Shown piece after piece: positions 52,501-64,000 of a stretch of 64,000 bases of DNA. Every line of letters begins with the position of its first letter. Position 1 is the first letter of the stretch. The position numbers and the translations under genes are program-made. The stretch comes from Hymenolepis diminuta (taxonomy: Eukaryota; Platyhelminthes; Cestoda; Cyclophyllidea; Hymenolepididae): NCBI GenBank assembly GCA_900708905.1, contig CAADRB010000002.1:6154269-6218268 (forward strand). The letters run 5' to 3'. The notes below the pieces were generated by a model. It saw only the letters and a list, made by a program, of their open reading frames with translations. It ran no database searches and was not told where the DNA came from.

Positions 52501-54640
52501 AAATGCCAACATTTTGCAAATATTTACCCCAGCACTAAGAGCTGATCACAGTTCCTAAAGCCTAATTTCTTGTTACACTAATCCTTGAAAAAAAAGACGG
52601 TTAAAACGACATCTATCAGAATGTTATCCTTAACATGGACATAAGATTCAATGCAGCAACACATAGATTTTTAAGTTAAGAAGAAAAGAAGTACAAAGCC
52701 CGAATCCCCAGGACAAAACCTCTTCGCCCCTTCATCAAACCATTTCCTCTAAGCTGTAGCTATGTATCCGACGCCTGAAGAGTTTAAAATCCACAATCTC
52801 GATTAATAACCTAATATATTGTCGTTATTATTATTTATTAAATTTATTTTATAATGAGATAGATATCCATTTAATTAACTGTTTAGATAAATCACATGCC
52901 TACTGTGTGTGAAAACAGCTACACAATTGCATTTTTTAAATTAATAATGTTTCCGCCCCTCCCACCAAAACGCAACATTTTTATCCACCTTACACATGCA
53001 TACCCAATTACACCTCTTTATCAGCCCACACCTATTTCACACGGAAGTTAATCATTTCACCTGACAGTTTGGAATTCAGAAACTTTATATTTGGTTATCG
53101 GTTGATTTAATTTTTTCCAAAATAACTAAAGAAAAAACGAGATAGTGAACGGCATCAGAAAAATGACATCAGTTCAGTAATAATCCCTTTATTTACATTA
53201 ATTTAAATTATGTCAGCTGAAAGGTCATAACATGAATTTCCTTACTCAAAAAGTGATTGAATTTGTAAAATTTGCCATTTTTGTTTATCTATCACTCATA
53301 TCTGATTGAAGATAAAATAAAGGTATTTTCAGGTTTTTCTTTAAATTAACCAGCTGCGTCTAGCTGCTATATTTCTACTGAAAATTCTCTCAAAGATAGA
53401 TCGTCATCATTCTCAACATTGGGATGGTGGAAAGTAGGTCAAGATTATCATTCTTGACTATCAATCTAAAAATTTGGGTTTTACGAATTAATACTAGTTG
53501 TAATTACTAGTTGTAACTGTAATTACACCGGTTCTATTGCTTTTTTGAATGTAATACAACTTGATGGCTTGAAATTCAATTCAAAACCATGTCGTAATTT
53601 AGCTACGGCCTAGGTATTATTTGTGTAAGATAAATAAAGCTTGTTAAGTTTGCTGCCCTACCATTTGGGAGGAAAAGGACAGCTACATAAAGCGAATTAT
53701 TATGTTAAGAGAGAACAGAGGTAAGGCTCTAAAACAGAAATCGTATTAAAATGGCAAGATTTAATGACACGTAAGGTTAATAAATGGCTTAAAGGCCGGG
53801 AAAGAAGTCATACTCGATTTGGAGTAAAGGAGCTAGTAAACTGAGTAAAATCGATAAGCAACGGCAGATAGGTAGCACAGATTATGCTAGACCTCTAATT
53901 CAATCCTTTGATCATATTTTACATTCACTCGTGAAATTTTACACCTCAACAGATATTACGTCTAAAAATTGACTGATCTTAGTCTGGACTTAGGGCAATT
54001 CATGCTAAAATGCAAATCTTGCCTATTTCATCTAAATGATGCCAAAAAATTATGAAATGCAGTCATTATATTGCAAATGTGATGAGCATTAATGATTTTT
54101 CCTCAACTGGAATTCTTGGCGCATATTTTACATCGAAGATCATTTTAAAATTTCCAAAAAGCTAATGACTAACATTAACGGTTTCAATGATAGCAATATG
54201 GTAATATCTTTTCCCGGTTAGACAAAGTGTAGTATAAAGTTCCCAATGTTTGGTCAAAGGAAAAACTTTTATACACCGAGACCTGAGTATGATTAATTTA
54301 CTTTGCTATCAAGTGCATGTTGTTTGTGTATCCATGCAATTTTAATCGAATCAATATAGTCCGATGTTATCTAGTCAAGGTTAGTCTTCTTCAGGGTTTT
54401 TGTGTGCTGTTTCTAATCTGCTACGGTATGGTAATGACTATCGAGTAAATTTATATTCGGAAGACTCAATTTGCCTATTTAAAAAAATACGCCGTACACC
54501 CAATTCTCCAACAAGTATGATTTGGATTGACTCGATAAATAAACAGATAACTATAGGCTCTGACAGTGATCCTGTTTAATTAGAGGAACTGAGTTAACTG
54601 AAGCAAGTTAATAAATGCAATTTAAGACCGGAAAATTAGA

Positions 54641-54985
54641 ATAAGCGAGTAGGCTGGAACGAACATAATACCGCCTCTCTCCCTCTCTTTTTCGTTCATT
54701 AGCATTAAAAAGAGGCGCACAGGATCTGATAGCAACGGCGCCACATGCAGCTGAAGCAGTAGAAGTGGTCATTACCGAGTGTGTTGCCTGAAATTGCAGA
54801 GCGAACATTAAAATATGCCCCTCCCTCACCCGCTTGAGTTCCACTACAGAGAACAGGCGTGTCGTCGTTACTTTTGTATATGCAACTGGTGTAGTTCATG
54901 ATAATAAACATGCGCCGTTTCTGCTGTATCCGTGCATATATTTGCCTGAGGCCAATCAGATAAGCCCAACGCAATTGGGCTCTAA
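54641..54985. promoter_or_regulatory. GC-richer patch with CCAAT box and palindrome, possible promoter or 5' exon
   Basis: This patch stands out from the AT-rich surroundings by its CG dinucleotides and balanced composition. It holds a CCAAT element at 54952-54956 and, 8 bases on, a perfect 6-bp inverted repeat GCCCAA-CGCAA-TTGGGC at 54964-54980. Minus-strand open frames (54608-54844, 54705-54974) match nothing I know. It could be the promoter or 5' exon of the gene starting near 56.6 kb, about 1.6 kb downstream. That link is inference. Confidence 0.3.
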
Positions 54986-56603
54986 GGATTAATTGACTTT
55001 TCTAGACAATTGGTCCAAGTTTTTTAATAGTACTTAAAACATATATTTGTGATTTTTTAGTTATAAAAAGTTCGTATATTTTCTCTCACGCCTGTCAATT
55101 TTACAAGCAGGTGTATAAATACGTAATTCGTTCAGCCTATTTTCTTATAATGAAGGTCATTATTGGCTGGAATTTCCAATTAGACTAAGCAGAAAGTTTG
55201 ATAAATCCTCTTGAAATTATGTCAGAAGAAATCAGAATTCTTATTCTCTCTGCAGATGAGCAGGAAAAGAATTATCAGAATGTTATTTTGATTTGCTTGC
55301 TTAATTGACCATTCAAATATAAAAACAATTCTAGCGCCCAAATATTTGCATAGCAGGGAAATTTGTGGACATCTCTCAAATTTATATACGTTTTACGTTT
55401 TTTACACGGAGCATGTCCAAAAACCCTTCTCTGTTTTTAAATTGTCGGTAAAACCTACGTGAAATAACATCCTTGACGTCGCTATCAATAGCCTTTTATC
55501 CCCTCCCTTTATCATTTATTAAAATTTTTCCTCAAAATTGATTTTATCTGCTTTTCACAAATAAAAATTTGAAGAATATTTGCATTACTTTGAAGAATAA
55601 TAATAATAGGCTATTACAAATTAACCCTTTCACCAAGAGGAGTAAAAGTTTTAAGTTTCATTCGTCCCTTCACAATGAGCGCGCCCTGTCCCAATGCATG
55701 CCATTGGGCAATTGAATTGACGATGAAAATCACTCAAAGCACGAGGGGAAAGGTGTGCACATGCTATCTCCACGCTTCTCAAACGTCCATTTTGAAAAAT
55801 TAACAACGTCATAGCAAGCTATGAAGGTCAAGGTTAGGTGAAATTAATCTACTCAGGATGTTCTATTTCCAACGTCTATCAATCGGATTACGTAAGATCA
55901 TTTTTGTCATTAATGCCACTGACATCTTTATTTAATGGCTGCAATCTTATTATCCAGATACATAGCAAAGTTTAGGTAGTTAAATGACCCAACTTAATTT
56001 TAACATTTTAGTTTGTTCTAATTCATTTATCAAAACTCTATATGTTTGTTTATTATTGACTCATAATTGATATTCCTGAAGCACACTCAGTCGACATATT
56101 TAGATTTCTTTAACTATGATCAAATAAATCTTAGTAAACTTATTCCACATGCATGGAAGGAAATCAGAAAGAATCCTCTTTTTTCTTTATCAGTGAATCT
56201 AAAGGTAGGATTTCAAATATTGCATAAATTAAACTAGTATATGTACTACTAAAGATTTGTCTCTAATGGGATACTAGTTTTTATTTAATATTAAGATAAA
56301 GAAGAAAACTATTTTCGTTTTCTTCGGTGGAAAGTTAATTAAAATACCTCGCTCATTAATTATATATTAGGATAAAAATATTTTCGCACATCAAGGCCGT
56401 TTATTAGAAATATAATCAAGAATCCTCCTGGCACTGATATAAAAATAACGCCCAAGTAGACTTCCGCACTTCCATTTTAAAACAGCTCTAAAGTATATAA
56501 ATTTTAACGCTTTTAAAAGGTCAAATGCACACCCAAAATTAACAGAAACCGTGTGTGTGCTTAAAATACGGAAACTATATTACCATACTTTGTTCTGTTA
56601 CAG
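54986..56603. other. Region upstream of the secreted-protein gene, nothing recognised
   Basis: It must contain, or lie inside, the intron that links the missing start-codon exon to the acceptor at 56602-56603. No ATG-bearing exon could be chosen with confidence. Confidence 0.35.
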
Positions 56604-59600
56604 AGACGGTACTGTCACTTGTCCTAGTCTACCTGTCAACTGTTCAATCGAGTTGTCAGTTCCCCGAATTCTTGCTACTTCCAAGCACAAACATCTGGTG
56701 GTCAGGTCCCGTTTCTTATCTGGACTCTACCTCTTCCTTCTCCCCTTTTGCCCAAATAACCGTGAGAGGAGATCTGCGAAAAATGATCTTGTCATATTCG
56801 CTTGATTCCTCAAACAATTCGAGCCATTACTCTTTCAACCGATATCCCTTCCAAAATCATCCCCATGGTATCAGTAACTATACAGTTCCTGATATTCATG
56901 TTGATCTTCGATGTGATCAATTAATTGATAGGGCTACTGAAACGTATTTAGCGGAAATACAACTAATTAATACCAGGTACGATGTGCATACTTAGAGTAT
57001 ACAGTTTTTTCAGTTTTGAGACATCTTAAGGATAAAATACAGTTTTGTTTTCTGCATAAGTGGCCCGCTTAAAAGGTGGATGCTTGTTTTATTCTTTTTT
57101 TGAAATGAGGAATTTTGTTCTGTGAATATTGTGAGTCATTTTCATCCTGGAACATAAAATGCGCCTTGTTATTTCTATCGCTTTATATTACTGAATAAGA
57201 TTTTTGCAGGTTTATCAGCGGCAGAGAATGAATTTGCTTCTCCTTAAAATATCCTCATAGAGGGAAATAAATCAATGTCCTATATCTAGTTGAACGCAAT
57301 TGGTCGAAGCTAGATGGAAATGTCACTGGAATTTCATTTATCAAAATTATCTAAAAATTAGTAATGATAATTTTGATAATTTGCCACCATCTATAAATAT
57401 AATTTTTCATAACACTTAAAAATATATTATTGGTTTTAAAGATAAATAATGTCATGAAAGGAGTAAACTTTAATGTTATTACACTTATTTTAAACGCAAT
57501 TAGTCAATGACTTTTACGATGATAGTTCACTTTCAAAGATCATTTCGACATTATTCACAGTAGCGAATTTCTTCCGTACTAGCAATAAATTTAGAGAATG
57601 AGCATTTGTTGGACTAAAACAAATTGGGTCAAAAAAGGATTGAGGGAAAAATCAGAAACGCCGTTCGGTAGAAAAAAGATTCAACTTACACGGCAAATCA
57701 TGAAAGAACACATTGGTTGATGAAGCAAATTAATTAGAACGGAATTTACTCTGCAAATGGAATTAATTCTACAGTTTAACTTCGAAATTCAAATTATTCA
57801 TCTAGTATCCCAGACTCTAATATTAATAATCTCGAAGAAATTAATTAGAATAATAACTTTTAAAATAATACTGTTGTTGGAAATTTATTCAATGATTGAT
57901 TTTTATTTAAATTTATTTTTAGATCATTGTATATATGTATGCGATTTCATAATCTTGACAGAAGCAGTGCTCCAGAAGTATTTGAACTTATTCAGGGTAA
58001 ATAATTTTCTTATATATTTATTTTCATTTCCTTCCTATTTATATCAATACTCAAACATTTTTAAAAACCCAGGTGAAAGTATGACTACTTCTTCAGATTG
58101 TTCAACCTCTAACTATCTGCACAAAAGTATATGGATACGTAAGTCAACCCTCTTTTCACAGGAATTTCCTAACTAATTTGTCATAAAAAATATCTTATTT
58201 GAGGCCTAAGGCAAATATTTCATGGAAGTATTAACTATTTATTTAATATTTAATTGTACGATAGTTAAATATTTTTCAAAATATTCTTATTAAATCTATA
58301 TTTTGCAAATCAGTATTTCTTGAAATTTTAATTAGTTTATTAATATAATTTTTTCTCAAACTATATGAAAATTTTAATAAATTTTTTTTCAGCAAATATG
58401 TCAAAATATGAATCGATAAATCATCAGAGCATGTGTCCACTAGTTGGCGGATTTCAGGCGAAAAATTTCATTGATCTGAACACTGAGACGGTAAATTTTT
58501 CCCTATAATCAGGTTTGTGTCTCTATTAAGATGAAGAAGATTGTAATTTTACTCTTATAATTTAGCCAATCTGCAGCTCCTCTGTATATGTAACCATTGA
58601 TTCGGAATGCATTCGAGGAGAAGGAATTGAGTTCCATTTTAATGAACCCAGCTGCAATCCTTTTGAGCCAACATTGAGTAAGTCTTTTGCACAAATTTTT
58701 GATTTCGAGAAGAAATTTGAACATAAAGAAGATTAAAATAGGCAAATAATGATGCAATGGAGTATGGATTGAAAATTAACTTAATGTATTTTATGAGCCT
58801 TCAGGTTGGAGACTTAATGGATAGTTCACTAATTCGTGTCTGATTTTAATTAATTGTTGGTTTGTGAATGATACCATGATATTTGAGTTGTTTTTCCTGC
58901 CATCAGAATATAATTTATTTCTTAATTTGGGTTTAGTTGTCTTAACACAGAGCGGATTTACTAAACTGGAGTAGTTTATCCCTTTATATCATTTATATTA
59001 ATAAAATCATCCAAATAGCAGATATCTACATAAAGTTATTAAAAATTTGAAATCATTTACCATAAACTCGTTAAGGACCACAAATTATGAATTCCAAAAT
59101 TTTGGCAATCTCACCTCTGCTATGTTAAAAACAAGAAGAATCATGTTGTATTCTCAACATTTTAAAAAAGGCAATGGGGTGGTGAGACTCACCATCATGA
59201 TTTGAAAGTGCTCCATAAACTCTGGACATCGCTGACAAAAACTTGCTTCGGTATAGGGGGCGAATCATGAAATTTAAATTAAGGAACCTAAACAGCCTCA
59301 TAAGAATATATTGCAAACCTGAATCCACTAATTAAATTATGTAAGACTTCTAATACCTTCACATTTCTCTCTACGTCTTTTCGATCCTTCTCCTCTATTA
59401 GTTGCTGGATTTATTGTTAACCGATTTTTTAGTATTTTTGTATTAAAAATGGTAAATTTTTCATATCACTGTGGTAATATCAAGAGTTTTTAGTTATTTT
59501 CATGAATGAATATGAGATTTAGCATATTAATTTATATGATATAAATCGATACGCTAAGTCATAAACTTGAATCGGTGGGGACTATTTATAACAAAGGAGT

Positions 59601-62265
59601 TAAAAATGCTCTATTTCATATATTTCAACTGTTGTTCAAAAATTATTAAAGGTATTTTCTTTAATTTTTCACGCACATCTTCCTCGTTAATACACTAACT
59701 GACTAATACTAACTAACACAGCTAATGTTTGGGATCATTCACCATTTATTTATTTATTAAAAACGTAGGCAGATACGTAGATAATAAGAATATGGAGCAG
59801 GATAAGTATTAGTAAGTTAGTTTTAATCATTTGTCATAATTCAAGGAGAGTTCTAATACTATTTGACACATTTCAAAAAAAAATATTTTACGTCAAAATC
59901 ATTCAGTTGTTAAAATTTCTTTTATATAATAATTTAAATCTAAAGATACGCTTCAGCTAATGTCCTTCTTTTTTTAAGTGACTAAGTTTTCGTGTTTCGT
60001 TCAATGGACTGAGGCCGGAAATCTCTTTGCTATCCTTGTGAAGGAAAAGAATCCCGATGAATATATTGTCGCAAGCATGGTAAGATTGTAAATGGTTTTG
60101 ACAAATTAAAGTAAATCAGTATATAAATTTAAAATATTACGCCGTCGGCCGTTAAATATTTTAACAAAATAATATAATTTTTAATGTCTATCAAGGAGAA
60201 AATATAATTATGGATAATTTTAAATATTTTTCCTTGACAAAATTAATATTTTGTGTTATATTTTCTTCCCTTTATTATTAAAATAACTATTAAACCTTAC
60301 GTTGTTTATATGAAATGATACTAATTACCGTACATAGTTCGAATTGAACTGAGACAAGTTTTCGTTATAGCTTCTGGTTGAGATATTTGTTTGTAGGTCG
60401 TAAAATTTTCGTAAGTAATTTTCATATAATTAATACGCAAAATTGTGTTTTGGCAAATTAGCAATATCACTAATCATTTGTATAAAATGTACCTAAAATC
60501 TGACGAGTTATTTCCTTAATAGAAATGGATTTATGATAATTTTGCTTGCATTAGTTTTACAATGAACCGCCAATGCAAGTCGACCGGGGAAATAATGCAT
60601 ATGGCAGCTTCTCGAATGTTTATATCGGTCTGGGAATTTTCCGACCTATTCCAGAGAACACAAGAGATACCACTGGAAGACTATATCCGCCATTTCTGTA
60701 TGAGCTCGAGACTTTAGACAGGAACTTAAAGACTTCGCGTCTCATGATCTACAAAGTTATGATCCGTGGAGCTTGTAAGCTATTATGCTTGTCGTCGTTT
60801 TAAATTTAAACGTACTAAAGATGAATTAGTGGAATATTTTTGGTAGTTGGCATTCTGTATCCTTTGAAATTCATTATGTAAACTCATTTATTGGATATAT
60901 TTAACCCTTTCCTCAGAATCTAAGCCACACCAAATAAAATTCAAAGCAAAAAAGCTAAATTCTATAAAAAATTTCTAAACTTTTGTAAGTTTTATTTTTT
61001 AAATAATCACTGAAGTTTTAACATTTTGAAATTTTTTTCCATTTAACACTCCTTGACGTTTTGTTTTACTAGTCTGGGAGAGTTTTCAACATGGGTGATC
61101 TTTGTTAATAATTCAGTAGTTATTAGTGAACGACTTAAGCTTCGCAAAATTTCAATTTTAGGAATCAATTTGAGAATTGATTCTCAATTTTTACTTGGAA
61201 ATATATTTCTAAATATTTTTTATTTTAGTCTTGCCGTATCAAATCTTTTTAAAGTGATAACCATTGTCAAAATGTTCATTATTACCCTTTGGTAATCACT
61301 ATTATTGATAAATTTATTGGTAAGTAACATTCTAAATTAAACTTTTTATCTTTAACTTAAAACGCCGAAAGGATGAACTCCAATTAGTGAAAGTGGAGCC
61401 TTACATTTCGTCCATCCTATTTCGTGGAGAAACCAAATAATAAATAATAAGCCAATAACACAGAGATTTATTTATATTTATCGATCACCTGAAAAATGTT
61501 CTTCTGTTTAGCATTTTCCTGTGCTTTTCATTTCTTATTTTACATTGAACGGAAAAAATAACCTAGATAATTTCACACAAGTTTGTTGCAAAAGCTCTTT
61601 TTCTTAAATTTATTTAAAACTCTATAACGTAAAATAATGCTTCATTTGTTAGAAATAAAAGTAATTAATATAGTTAAAAATGGATCTAAAATCCATTAAG
61701 TAAATAGGGTAATATTTAAATTAATTTCTAATTTCAAATTCTGAATTCGGATATGAGAAAATGATTAGGGGAAATTTATTCATAATCTTTAATAAATTAG
61801 CCATCGATTATTTCACAGTATTAGCCAGTCAACAAAGTATACATATACAGTAAAGATTAGAAATCCGAAGCATTAAGAGTTTCAACTAAAATTTTTATGA
61901 TTTCTCATACATTACTTTCTTTTTTTCTTACTTAATTATTAGGTAGTTTAAATTTTTATTAATATTACTCACTGCCATATGAAAGTTACAATATTTCATT
62001 GTGGCAATGTACTTGAACACGGAATTTTCATGTGATATATAATAAGTTATAAGTCGGGATATTGAATTGAAAATTCAACCATTAAAGTAAATCTGTGAAT
62101 TTTAATCTTGTCTTTCTGCTAAACAGTTTTTGATTTGAATAAACTCATCTCTTTCAGTTGGAGTTTGCGACGACGAAATGGAGCAATGCGAAAGAGGTTG
62201 CAATGCAGATGCCAGAAATCGTCTATTTTGTCGGCGATCATGCTCTTCAGTTAGGAAGGAATGCA
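56604..62265 (+). CDS. Probable secreted cysteine-rich protein, DUF7042-7045-like, partial (eight exons seen)
   Basis: Exons: 56604-56976, 57923-57996, 58073-58138, 58393-58490, 58566-about 58677, 59979-60079, 60555-60774, 62158-62265; all phases join (2,1,1,0,1,0,1,1). Exon 1 opens with a signal-peptide-like stretch (TVLSLVLVYLSTVQSS) then CQFPEFLLL. Later: LYICMRFHNLDRSS, CPLVGGFQAKNF, SECIRGEGIEFHF, FSCFVQWTEAGNLF, and a final exon with six cysteines (CDDEMEQC, GCN, RLFCRRSCSS). The order CPxxGGF, SECxxGEGIxFxF, C-x-W-x-GN is what I recall from secreted proteins of insects and nematodes in Pfam DUF7042-7045; function unknown. No in-frame ATG precedes the signal sequence, so a 5' exon is missing. 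The last exon ends in phase 1, so the gene continues. N-x-S/T sites (e.g. NSSHY) suit a glycosylated secreted protein. Confidence 0.66.
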
Positions 62266-64000
62266 GTAAGTAATCAGTGTTCAGTATTTAAATTTCAAAT
62301 CAGTATATTTTTTGTAATACTGTGTTGGGTACTGATGAGTGTGCAGGCATTAAGAAAACGGTAAAAGTTTTAGGCACCATTCAAATGTATATGAGGGAGA
62401 TATTACATGGGTAGGATCAGAACAAGTGAATATTCAAACCTTGCTTACTCAGACATAGTATAAGAAACAATACCAGTGGGCATAAGATGGGGAGCGGCAC
62501 ATCTGACATTCAAACGTTGCATGCCTTACTCATAACCAATGTCCCGATAGCGCAAGGATTAACATATTTGTCTCCGTGGATAGGAGTCAGGGGTTAGATG
62601 TCACCGACTCACATCCGGTGAACGGAATAGCCAACTGCACGGTTAAATTTAGCAAGGAAATAGGTTGAAAAAATTAGGGTTTCCCCCTAGGAAGATTTCA
62701 TGATTCTATTCCCATATCTAAGAAAACCCTTTCCTAAAGATCTTTGCAGCAACTGTAGCCTGTCATATTCGAGGTAGTAAATAAGTCGCCGGTTATGATT
62801 AGTAAAAAGAACTCAGTTTAGAATGCTATATTTTCGTTCAGAAAATTAAAATATCATTTTCTATCCAAAATAAAACATAGTAACAATTTTTTTGTCAGAT
62901 CTTGAGATTTACAAACTCTTTTTATACGGGGTTATCTTAATCCAGCCATAATACACTGGGGACTGTTTTACGGTAATACTCCAAACACTTCTTATAAAAA
63001 ATGTAATAAATATGCGAATTTCTGATAACACGGGTGTTTAAATATATGAGTCCACATTATGCACTCTTTAACTAATACAAAATGAATCAAATTACTATTA
63101 TCTGTATTTAAAACTATTTTTAGATTGAATATTTTAGCGTTCTTCTTGCCAACTGCTAATAACTGATTATTAAATAAAATTTAGATAAACTCGAAGAAAA
63201 AGACCTATTTACAATGTATATATACATATATATATTAACCAAATTGATATTTGTCTGTCCATTTGTAAATTCACAGTTTATTGATCTCTCAAAAAAGAAA
63301 ACCTTAGTTAATTAATTAAAGCACCTTGGACCACACGCATTTTCTAATTAAAATACCAATCAAATAGAAATGAAGCATCTTTTCTGCAAGTTTAATAATG
63401 AAAAAAAAATCTAGTTCAGTATGGTATAAAATGGGGGAGGGGCAAAGCCCAGAAGATGACTTAAATATATTTTAATTCCGAAAGCGTTGAGTTATTTACA
63501 TTCGATTAAGTATTGCAAATCTTTTGTGATTTACCTATTTTCATTAATATATAGATTTAAAGTTAATTTTAATGAGTGATCCGCCTAGCCAACTGAAATC
63601 ATTTGTTATTCGTACAGTAAAGAACAGATAGATGAAATTAGCGAGATGTTTTAATTCAGTATCCATTTTGAATCATCGTATAAAGTCTCTAGAATCGCAG
63701 TTATTGTCTTCTCAAATCTTAACGATTTTCTCAATGGAAAAGAAAAATGTCAATTTATAATAGGCAGAACTGCATTGAGGGAAAACGGAGAGAAGTGCTT
63801 TTTTGTTTAAAGCTCCTAAAATTCAATTACCATTATCTCTCGGGAATTTAGAGCTTTTTATTCAGTTCATCACAATTGGTTATGACATTTTTTTCATAAA
63901 TCTAAATTTCATTCCTAAAAATATGTTCTTTTGTAGATTTTTTATGTTTTATTGAGAGAAATAAATGTAAACTATGGGGAAAAAGTCTTTTCTACTAATT
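62266..64000. other. AT-rich end of window, probably intron of the secreted-protein gene
   Basis: After the GTAAGT donor at 62266 no further exon in a compatible phase is visible. It contains the SINE-like copy at 62.6 kb and a TATATACATATATATAT tract near 63215. Confidence 0.4.
62530..62715 (+). repeat. tRNA-derived SINE-like element
   Basis: Head GTCCCGATAGCGCAAGGATT has an A-box-like core; GGGGTTAGATGTC is a weakened B-box. The body GTGAACGGAATAGCCAACTG and GAAGATTTCATGATTCT matches the copy at 42.6 kb. It sits after the last exon found of the secreted-protein gene, probably in an intron. Confidence 0.65.

Larger units (their letters stand above)
41690..54640. other. Long non-coding stretch, no gene recognised
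   Basis: About 13 kb of AT-rich DNA with scattered short open frames (for example 44129-44347, 45109-45414, 48830-49012, 49648-49923, 50531-50960 and 51654-51884, all minus). None has a motif, consistent codon pattern or convincing splice context that I recognise. It contains the SINE-like copies at 42.6, 45.1 and 46.5 kb and a TA run near 46233. It could hold distant 5' exons or regulatory DNA of the downstream secreted-protein gene. Confidence 0.4.

Noticed and set aside
57757..58176. 139-codon open frame rich in Ile/Leu that mimics a membrane protein
   Set aside because: It is intronic AT-rich DNA; the real exons (57923-57996, 58073-58138) are read in another frame that keeps phase with their neighbours.
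1..64000. CRISPR arrays, bacterial operons, rRNA or intact tRNA genes
   Set aside because: No regularly spaced direct repeats, no ribosome-binding sites, and no complete tRNA cloverleaf; the tRNA-like pieces are diverged SINE heads.

Overview
The window is AT-rich eukaryotic nuclear DNA with one assembly gap (92 N at 41598-41689). Coding sequence is split by two intron classes, very short (31-75 nt) and kilobase-scale. The 27-nt micro-exon, the tiny phase-conserved introns, the AT-richness and the protein divergence suggest a parasitic flatworm. I lean towards a tapeworm of Hymenolepis type, but a fluke cannot be excluded. All gene models were built by hand from splice sites, reading phase and remembered family motifs; no search was run.

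Layout. (1) About 2.4-10.5 kb, + strand: the 3' five exons of a FHIP/FAM160 (RAI16-like) gene, subunit of the FTS-Hook-FHIP dynein-adaptor complex. Its N-terminal half is not visible. (2) 12.9-30.5 kb: a cluster of poly(A)-binding-protein-like genes with up to four RRM domains and no C-terminal MLLE domain. Three are intact, at 12.9 kb (+), 21.0 kb (-) and 25.6 kb (+). Two are decayed but still show the family's introns, at 17.7 kb and 29.6 kb. The three intact genes share intron positions and phases and a second exon of exactly 194 nt, so the cluster arose by DNA-level duplication. (3) 33.7-40.6 kb, - strand: a complete 14-exon IFT88 (Tg737/Polaris) gene of about 875 residues, a TPR subunit of intraflagellar transport complex B. 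(4) About 40.6-56.6 kb: long non-coding stretch with the gap, SINE-like repeats and a small GC-richer patch near 54.65-54.98 kb. (5) 56.6-62.3 kb, + strand: a partial gene of at least eight small exons for a probable secreted cysteine-rich protein, resembling the metazoan family I know as DUF7042-7045. It runs off the window or continues undetected.

Dispersed, decayed tRNA-derived SINE-like elements (about 3.3, 27.2, 36.9, 42.6, 45.1, 46.5 and 62.6 kb) share an internal body. A weak LINE endonuclease relic lies near 22 kb. IFT88 and FHIP are ordinary conserved genes (cilia/flagella and dynein-Hook transport). The most interesting content is the fast-evolving PABP-like birth-and-death cluster, followed by the secreted multi-exon gene.
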